Assembly (NCBI GenBank): GCA_947044365.1
Contig: OX345637.1
Coordinates: 3,830,501 to 3,894,500 of the forward strand
From: Petrosia ficiformis
Taxonomy: Eukaryota > Porifera > Demospongiae > Haplosclerida > Petrosiidae
Reading direction: 5' to 3'
Length of the DNA: 64,000 nt
The notes under the pieces were generated by a model, which saw only the letters and a program-made list of their open reading frames with translations, was not told where the DNA came from and searched no databases. The translations under genes and the position numbers were made by a program. Below, piece after piece: positions 57,088-64,000 of this stretch. Position 1 is the first letter of the stretch. Each line of letters opens with the position of its first letter.

Positions 57088-60000
57088 CTAAGCATTCATG
57101 GAAGAATTTTCAATACTCCCAAGTGTTTTATCAAATTCCAGTTCACTGGCAGTGAGTTCAACATCTTGTCGATGAAACGCATGGCTTGATAATATTTCCT
57201 CATCATCTAATGATGGATTAATATCATGTTGTTGCATGGAGACTTGTTCACAAGGATTTTCATCTAACATCGTTCTTGGAGAGTGTTCCTCTTGAATTGC
57301 TAGAAAGCGAGGTCTGATTGCACTTCTAGAAGCTCTAGGTCTAACCAAAATCATTGCATTAGTTTTGGGAGCATTTTCAGTGTCTGAAGAGTTGGTAATT
57401 GCTAAGGGTGGATGTACAATAGTAGGTCTCGGATTTCTAGTTTCTTGTTCTGACTTTCTTCTTCCTCAATGATATAGTAGGATACTAGCAGTCAGTGTCA
57501 TAATGCAGGCTAAGAGTGAAATCACAAGTACTGCTGATGCTACTCCAACATACACTAAAATATTCTCATGATTGACTTGAGGAGTTTTCAAAGGTAGGGA
57601 AAATGGTTCAGTCGCTAATAATGTTGTATTTGTCTGTTCAGGTTGAATGACAAAAATAGTAGAACAGGCATCACTATTAGCACCTATAGTACTTGTAGAA
57701 TTGATATTACTAGTAGAAATTAATGTACTACTCGTAAAACCAGTATTACCAGTACCTATATTAGTAACAGCACCTATAGTAGTTCCAGTACCTAGAGCAG
57801 TAGACCTTGTCGAGTCCGTGGTGCCTGTGGTACTCGTACTTTCAATAATTTGTAGATTGCTATCTTGGCTAAACTCTCCTTGCAGAGTAGCACTTAATAT
57901 ACTTGTCTGGATACTTACAGATATTGTTTCATTCAGTGAAGATAAGTGGACAACTATCTTGTATAGTGATTCCTCATTTGGAAGTTTGTAATCAAAACGA
58001 TAAGTTGCATGAAATCTGTCAAAAATCAATTCATTTGAAATTGTTGTGTTTGTAATGTTTCCTATAGCTATAAAACAGATGTGAAGAATGCATTTTATGA
58101 TCATAACATGTATACCTGAATTTAAAACAGTTTCCAGGAATGCAGAAAAAGAGTACTCGGGAGCTAATTCACCTTCCATTTTGCTAACACTTATTGTTAG
58201 AGTGCCTGTATCATAATTCAATTGTGTCAAACTTATATACCAAGTACTATATAAAAGTGGCGAAAACAGAGAATGTTATTATCACTAACAAAAGACAAAA
58301 ACATCATAATTATACACATGTATGTATACAAATTGTAATATTCTTGATAAACATATGTTTCAATAACAACCAATAACACCAATTATAACCATTGATCAAA
58401 AAGCTAATTACAACAAGCCTACTAAATAAATGGACTAGAAAACATGCTGTTCCCTCAAAAGTGTATCATTGCTTGATTGAATATTGATATGTACTAAGGA
58501 TGAGAGTCCATCTCTAAATGCGAGAAGAAGCCATTCGGAGAATCTTCCTAGTTCATTCAAAAGGTACGATAGAGATTCAACCGTTGGTGATCAGACTTTA
58601 TATACAAAAATCTGCAAGAAAAATAGTTATGAAATTTCGTAGTGCCAAATACTATGGCAAGTACTACCTTTTCAGCTAAAAATTCCTGTTATGATTATCG
58701 ACAGTTTTAGCTCAAATACTTGTATAATGGAGCAAGCCTTGCAAGGGAATGTTACTGCAGTAATTTAAAAATGACTTCACTCAGTAATTATTATTATTGG
58801 GTCTGGGGAGCTTCCTTGATTGCTTGGGTGAAGCCATCTAGATTCATAACATGGTCTAAATAGTCTTGCTGACCCATTATGCTTTTTTTTAAGTACTTAG
58901 GTACTAATAGGTGTAACTCAAATTACAAACTGAACAGGGTAAATAACACCTAAACTCTCCAGCTCAGGTTCAACTTTTTTTTCTTGAGAACAAAGGGAAT
59001 ATATCTAGGTTCCAGTCTGGTGTAATCTGAACTTTGACACCCTCAAGACAACCCAGCACATCCTTAAAAACAACTGAAAGCTTTTCTACGAATTTATTAT
59101 GGTTCACTAGTCTGTGAACTTCCAAAAGTCTACTTTGATCCTCGTGAGCCAGTCCCTTTTAATAAGGTCAAGACTAATCTCAACAAGAGCAATATCTGTA
59201 GTACATGTACAATCTTAATTCTACATCATTAGCAATAAAGTAGTACTTGAGACGTTCAAACAACTTTCTTTTGTGGAATAAATGGAGCTAATAAACTAAT
59301 TGTTTATCCTGATCAGCATTGTAATATCTTGGGTTGTACTTGATAAAGATATGATTCACTAACAATCAATATTAGCAAGTGTACAACAGAATAATGGAGA
59401 ACAGTTAAATTACACAGGAAATAAGTAACACGTGCCGCCACAACATCACATAAACATAATTATATCTATTATACATGTACAAGATATAGACTTTTGCATG
59501 ACTGTAATTGTGCGGATGGATACACATACTATATAATTTTATGTTATATAAAATTTATACTAATCCTTTTGATAATGACACTATATACCATAAATCTTTT
59601 TAGCACAGTGAATTAATTAGTGGAGCGTTACAAATATGTCACATAACTCACCATCATTATCAATAATAGTTACAACAGTCATGAAGCAAATACTGTTCGT
59701 TTCAAAATCTGTACAAACTTCAATACCGAATTGCTCGTCAGCCTCAGAAAGTTCATCATCATGAATTGTCACGTTGACTGTAAATGAATCATCATCTTCA
59801 GAAACAATTATTACTTGATCAGTGACAAAATCATAATCAAGACCTGTGAATCAATGACGAAATCATAATCATGAGCTGTGACTCAACAGGTAATCAAATA
59901 TAAAGTAAGAATAATATCATGAGATTATGAGTGTTGAAGACACGAAGGAGCATTCTTCAATACTTCCTGAACTGTCTATTTGTTTTGTCTGTTCGATTTA

Positions 60001-61871
60001 AGTACCTGTGTAAAATAATAATTATTTTACACATGTGTATGCCAGGAGAGTGTTGTTTCTACTCATCAGCGCTTGAATGGCCTGCCTGTTAATATAGTAC
60101 TGCCCACGAAACTTCCTCTAATGGACATTAAACTTACACTGTCTGTGTTGGCTTCACCACTCATAAGCTGTTGATGACATGAAATATACTTGATAATTAC
60201 CATTTATTGTATGTGACATCATTTTTGTGCTTTATCTAAAGACTACATCAACATTGTGATTTCCGAGAGATTTGACTTTGAAACTCAAATTATTCTCTGC
60301 CTCTGTTGTTGTATACAAGTCAGATGAAAATGAAAAATCAAGTACTACAAAAGAGAAAAACATTTACCAACATGATGCGTATCTATCTCATGCCTAATCT
60401 CCAATTCTTTTCTATGTGGAATGAGGCTGTATACTTACCATTTTTTGACGGTAAAGTGAGACCAGCAGGGTAGCTGTAGGCACGACCTGTAGTAGACCCA
60501 TACACCATAACAAACAGACATCCAATACAATCCATATGAGCTACTGTATGTAGTCCCTGTAACACTTCAAATGCACATCCATATCCTATAATTCTGTTCT
60601 CATCATCATAAATTGTAGTCCATTCTGTTTCTATGGAAATATCATCATAAAGTATACTATCGGGATCAAAATATTCACTAGAGACACTAATACTGATGTA
60701 GTGAGTTAAACCACTGGAGTTTAGTGTTGAAAAAAAGAAACTGTTTGAATATTGATCCAATGATACTACTAGTACCATTGTAATATCACCATCAGTATTT
60801 CCTTTTAGACTAGCAGCAAACTGACCAACTAACACAGATTTATTAGCTTCCAGGTAACAGTATGTATCAGAAGAAACAAAGAACTGATGAACATTACCAG
60901 CATGTTGAATATGTACACTATTATAATCCACACAAGTATATGTCACTTGAGTGTTGTCTTTAGAGGTTAACACTTTGATATACTGTCCTTCATCATGCCC
61001 AGCAAAAGGTACTATTAAAAACCTTTTCCCCCATAGTTGGGTTGGTGGGATCTGTTGAGCCATTGGTTCTGCAGTTCCATCACTAGGTACAGATCCTGCT
61101 TCATGTCCACTAATTACTGTCAATGGTTTATCAGATACTACTCTAGTTCCTGTTACATCATCACCTTGATCTTTACCTAAGAACAATGTCTGTCCCCTAT
61201 GAAGTGTTATAGTATGATTTTCACCAGCACATATGAGTTTGCTAATACTATTTCGGTCCTGAGTATCCTGACGAATATTTAGAGCTATGGATGGATATAT
61301 AACAACTGTTGTATTATCCCTAAATCCAACAAGAAGTAATCCACTGTAATATATATCAGAGGAAGAACTTGAGGACAAAGCATAATACTCATATTCATTT
61401 GTAAGCATCTCTTGATACGGGAGAGCAAGATAGGAAGCTGAAGTTCGGTCACTTAGAGTTATGTAAGCAAGCACAAATAATGCATCGGTACCATTAGTAC
61501 TGATAATACAGATTCCTTTGTTTCTATCATCATATCCAGAGGTCTCTGCTGTTACTGCATTAACTACATCTTCTCCAAACAAATTCACTTCATATGGATC
61601 ATTCTTTGTAGTTGTTCGAATGACACTGCTAAGTGGATATTCTAAATGAAAAACAATTGACAAGTATGATTGTGTTCCTATTAAAATTCTAACAGGATCA
61701 TTCAAAGCCGATCTCATGAAACCAATGCAGAAATCGTTTCCATTGTTAGTTAAATGTACAGCGTCACAAATCAACACTACAAAATGAAACTATCATAACA
61801 TAACATAGTATCATTATAATTATCGTCTTACTTGTTATTAGAAGCCACACAGTCAAAATAAGTATTTGCAT
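57088..61871 (-). CDS. IgGFc-binding N-terminal / Calx-beta type single-pass receptor, with in-frame TGA
   Basis: Minus-strand exons: 61871-61832 (start ATG and signal peptide MQILILTVWLLIT), 61776-60439 (446 codons, IgGFc-binding-protein N-terminal domain: long beta-rich region with SDKPLTVISGHEAG, PTQLWGKRFLIVPFAGHDEG, YCYLEANKSVLVGQFA), about 60344-60247 (FSFSSDLYTTTEAEN), 59843-59652 (Calx-beta-like: DDDSFTVNVTIHDDELSEAD, TVVTIIDND), about 58248-58116, and 58061 downward. The last exon has a Ser/Thr/Gly-rich, mucin-like stalk (about 57640-57850) and one membrane helix (VYVGVASAVLVISLLACIM). The frame then hits TGA at 57468-57466 and continues open for 125 codons to TAG near 57091, beginning GRRKSEQETR, a normal stop-transfer. 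The donor at 60247 does not fit the next phase, so an exon may be missing. The role is inferred: surface adhesion or recognition. Confidence 0.7.
58790..59480 (-). mobile_element. Heavily decayed Gypsy fragment in a receptor intron
   Basis: Words in common, in the same order, with the dead Gypsy at 48880-51573 include GGGTCTGG with CTTCCTTGATTG, CTTTGACACCC with AGACAACCCAG, GTCTACTTTGAT, GAGCCAGTCCCTT and the downstream ATTACACAGGAAATA. No open frame remains. Both are copies of one family. Confidence 0.65.
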
Positions 61872-63281
61872 CTTGCTAGCCTACTTTGCTGATTCTGAAA
61901 TGGTATCGAATTATAAAAGTAGAAGTAGATTACCTGCAATTTGCGGTGTCACGGCCACAAACGGTGGATTTGTATATATACTCTTCAAAAAGTAATTATA
62001 ATATACCGAGAATTCTATCTTGTGGCGACCGTCGATGAGAACAATTAACAAGAACAACACCCATTTAATTAGTGTGATCGTGAGGTGTGGTTCAGCTTAC
62101 ACTTTCGGTGTCTTTTGGGTTATTTCAACATGGATATAATAATTAATATACTGACTGCGAGGTGTGGCCAGCATACTACGCTAGTCTACGTCTCGCGTAG
62201 CCAGCCCCTCCTACTCTAAACGAAGTACTAGTATCATCGCTAGCCTCTAGACATGCACTGCGCATGCGCAAGAAGCTGGAATAGCAGGTGCTGTTAAGCC
62301 TGTTTTATGAAATCAAGTTGTTCTTAGCAAGAGAATTGTTCTTCCCCCACCACCCCCCACTAATGCAAGACCGCTTTAGCTGTGGTTATAGCTACATATG
62401 TGTTTGTGTGCGTTCTCTCCACCAAGGGTTTCCTTGGTGTGATAGTGTGGGCCCCCGAGGCTCCGCCTCAAGGGTCACTCCCACAATCGGCTTTACCATT
62501 GTTCGGGGTGACTCATGCTTAGCCTCATACTTAGCCTCTCCCTCCCCCCTCTCCCCCCCTTCACTCTCTCTGTCCTGTGCTCCCTCCCCTGGACTACCCA
62601 CTGGGAAGTCCTCGGCAGCTCTCCTCCACCGCAGTGGTTTCCTGCACCGCCGTGCTCTCCATACCCAAAACAAGTACTATTTGCTGTCCAGACCACACAG
62701 GCCCATATATACAGTCAATTCATGGATGCTACAGTTGCTTGTCTGCAATGGCTAGCCATGGCAGCTCTAAGATCGTATCCGCATCTGGGCCCAGAAATAT
62801 ATATGAATATTCTGAATCAGTACAGGCACCGCTGTGCTTGGGTATGATCCTGTGGCCAACGTAAGCAAGACCCAGTGCTTAAGTAATACAGAATAATCAT
62901 ATACAGGTATAAGTAAACTATATTCACAGAGGAATTGGTTTCAATAAAAAGGTTTTGGAGCAATTACACAGCGGCCTTTTGTTACATCATTAATAATCTA
63001 GGTTGCAACCTATTAAACTCTTAACAACCACAATTTCGATAAATAAAATTTTACATCCAATCCATACCTCTATATTTCCTTTTAGTAATTTATTGAGAGT
63101 TTCATTATAATCCTTACAGAGTGAAATACATGTATTAAATATTTGCATAATACTACATGTATATACAATTGCAAATACATTGTTGTAGTATATTAAAATG
63201 TAATGTGTGATAATGTATGAAATCATTATGCCCATTTCCTGTAACAACCCACAATAACGTGGCCATACCTATATAGGAGAC
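61872..63281. other. Receptor upstream region and GC-rich intergenic block
   Basis: 61872-62180 would contain the receptor promoter; no distinctive element is seen. 62191-62220 repeats half of the hairpin at 42481-42530. 62440-62640 is unusually C-rich and contains a hairpin at 62447-62491 (GTGGGCCC..GAGGC with GCCTC..CCCAC). Overlapping open frames here on both strands follow from the base bias and have no recognisable product. Confidence 0.5.
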
Positions 63282-64000
63282 ATGGCGAAGCATGGATCGG
63301 TGGGAGAGTATAATAGCGATGGAGAAGATTGGGTGTCCTACATTGAACGCCTACAGAATTATTTTGTGGTGAACAAGGTTGATGTGTGGAGCTCAAACAT
63401 CAACTGATCAGAAATTTATGCGCCCCAGTTAAACCAGCAGACAAAGAGTATCAGGATCTGATTAAGTTAGTGAAGGATCACTACAGTCCAAGAATAGTAC
63501 AACGATTTAAGTTCAATATGAGGTCTAGACAGTCACATGAAACAATCGCTACATTTGTAGCAGAACTCGAAAAATTTTCAGAGTTTTGCAACTACGGAGA
63601 TATGCTGGAAGACATGCTACGGGATAGAATTGTCTGTGGAATAAATAATCCAGCCAGGTGAGTCAGGATTAAAATTAAGTAAAGCCTTGGAGATAGCACA
63701 AGGTATGGAAGCAGCTGATCGTAGTACTAAATGCAGGGCACAGAACAGAAACCGGTACTTCTTCAGAGAGTCCAGTCAGTAGGATTGCAGAAGGCCAAGA
63801 TAAATTTGTGCTATCGATGTGGTAAATCACACTTGGCATATATCACACTTGGCATATGAGTGTAAATTCAAAGAGGCACAATGTTATATGTGTAAACGGA
63901 GGAGCCACATTGCTAAGGCCTGTAGGAATAGTGGAAAGAAACCTCCTGATCGAAATCAAGGAAAGTCAAGGAGACAAACTCACTTTGTTGAGGAACAAGA
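63282..64000 (+). mobile_element. Gypsy element, damaged gag start, cut by the window end
   Basis: ATG at 63282 opens AKHGSVGEYNSDGEDWVSYI, in line with the start of the intact gag at 14030. About 30 residues are lost near 63384, the frame then resumes (ETIATFVAELEKFSEFCNYG, DMLRDRIVCGINNPA), stops at 63659-63661, and resumes again with LEIAQGMEAAD. The zinc knuckle CYRCGKSHLAY is broken by a 16-base tandem duplication (63826-63841 and 63842-63857), after which CYMCKRRSHIAKAC follows. It is a different subfamily from the intact element. LTR and primer site are not clear. Confidence 0.8.

Noticed and set aside
62288..62864. Four overlapping ORFs of 67-155 codons on both strands
   Set aside because: They arise from a C-rich, stop-poor stretch; none has a recognisable domain or consistent composition.
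1..64000. CRISPR arrays, tRNA or rRNA genes, riboswitches, bacterial-type operons
   Set aside because: None was seen; spliced genes with animal-type domains show this is eukaryotic nuclear DNA. A tRNA scan was not possible, so a divergent tRNA gene could have been missed.

Overview
The window reads as AT-rich nuclear DNA from an early-branching animal, most likely a demosponge of the Amphimedon kind. Evidence for this is compact genes with many short GT-AG introns, a Death-Death-NACHT-LRR (NLR) gene of the type expanded in sponges, metazoan lipid genes, and a high density of small foldback elements, hAT-like and Gypsy-like sequences. No bacterial operon, CRISPR array, rRNA or tRNA gene was seen. 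The species is an inference; no search could be run.

Layout. 1-3.5 kb: no convincing gene. 3.5-11.2 kb (+): an NLR locus whose first exon ends in a 2A-like ribosome-skipping motif (GDIESNPGP), followed by two Death-domain exons, a NACHT exon and an LRR tail. Three in-frame stops and one frameshift suggest a recent pseudogene. 12.5-13.7 kb: a foldback repeat cut by a complete, apparently young Gypsy element (13750-18252) with LTRs that look identical, a primer site matching tRNA-Ser(GCU), and one gag-pol ORF. 18.6-20.3 kb (+): exons of a coiled-coil protein with a triplicated ~33-residue repeat. 21.2 kb: an unrecognised 150-residue ORF. 22.8-25.9 kb (-): a complete four-exon PEDS1/TMEM189 (plasmalogen desaturase) gene. 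25.9-32.5 kb (-): a decayed ABCB-type transporter whose terminal ORF overlaps the PEDS1 start codon as TGATG. 29.1-32.3 and 36.96-42.3 kb: arms of an inverted segmental duplication carrying the middle of that ABC gene plus HIRAN-like and hAT debris, with a spacer full of small terminal-inverted-repeat elements. 42.3-45 kb: transposon debris. 45.4-54.8 kb (+): a complete 11-exon fatty acyl-CoA reductase whose 6.4-kb fourth intron holds a dead Gypsy copy. 57.1-61.9 kb (-): an extracellular receptor-like gene (signal peptide, IgGFc-binding N-terminal domain, Calx-beta-like exon, Ser/Thr-rich stalk, membrane helix, tail), with an in-frame TGA just after the helix. 63.3-64 kb (+): the damaged gag start of another Gypsy element, running off the window.

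How the genes relate. The fatty acyl-CoA reductase supplies fatty alcohols for ether lipids, and PEDS1 makes the vinyl-ether bond of plasmalogens from those ether lipids. Two dedicated steps of one pathway therefore lie about 20 kb apart. The NLR with its 2A-like leader and the IgGFc-binding/Calx-beta receptor are plausible innate-recognition genes. The rest is mostly the record of transposon activity and segmental rearrangement.
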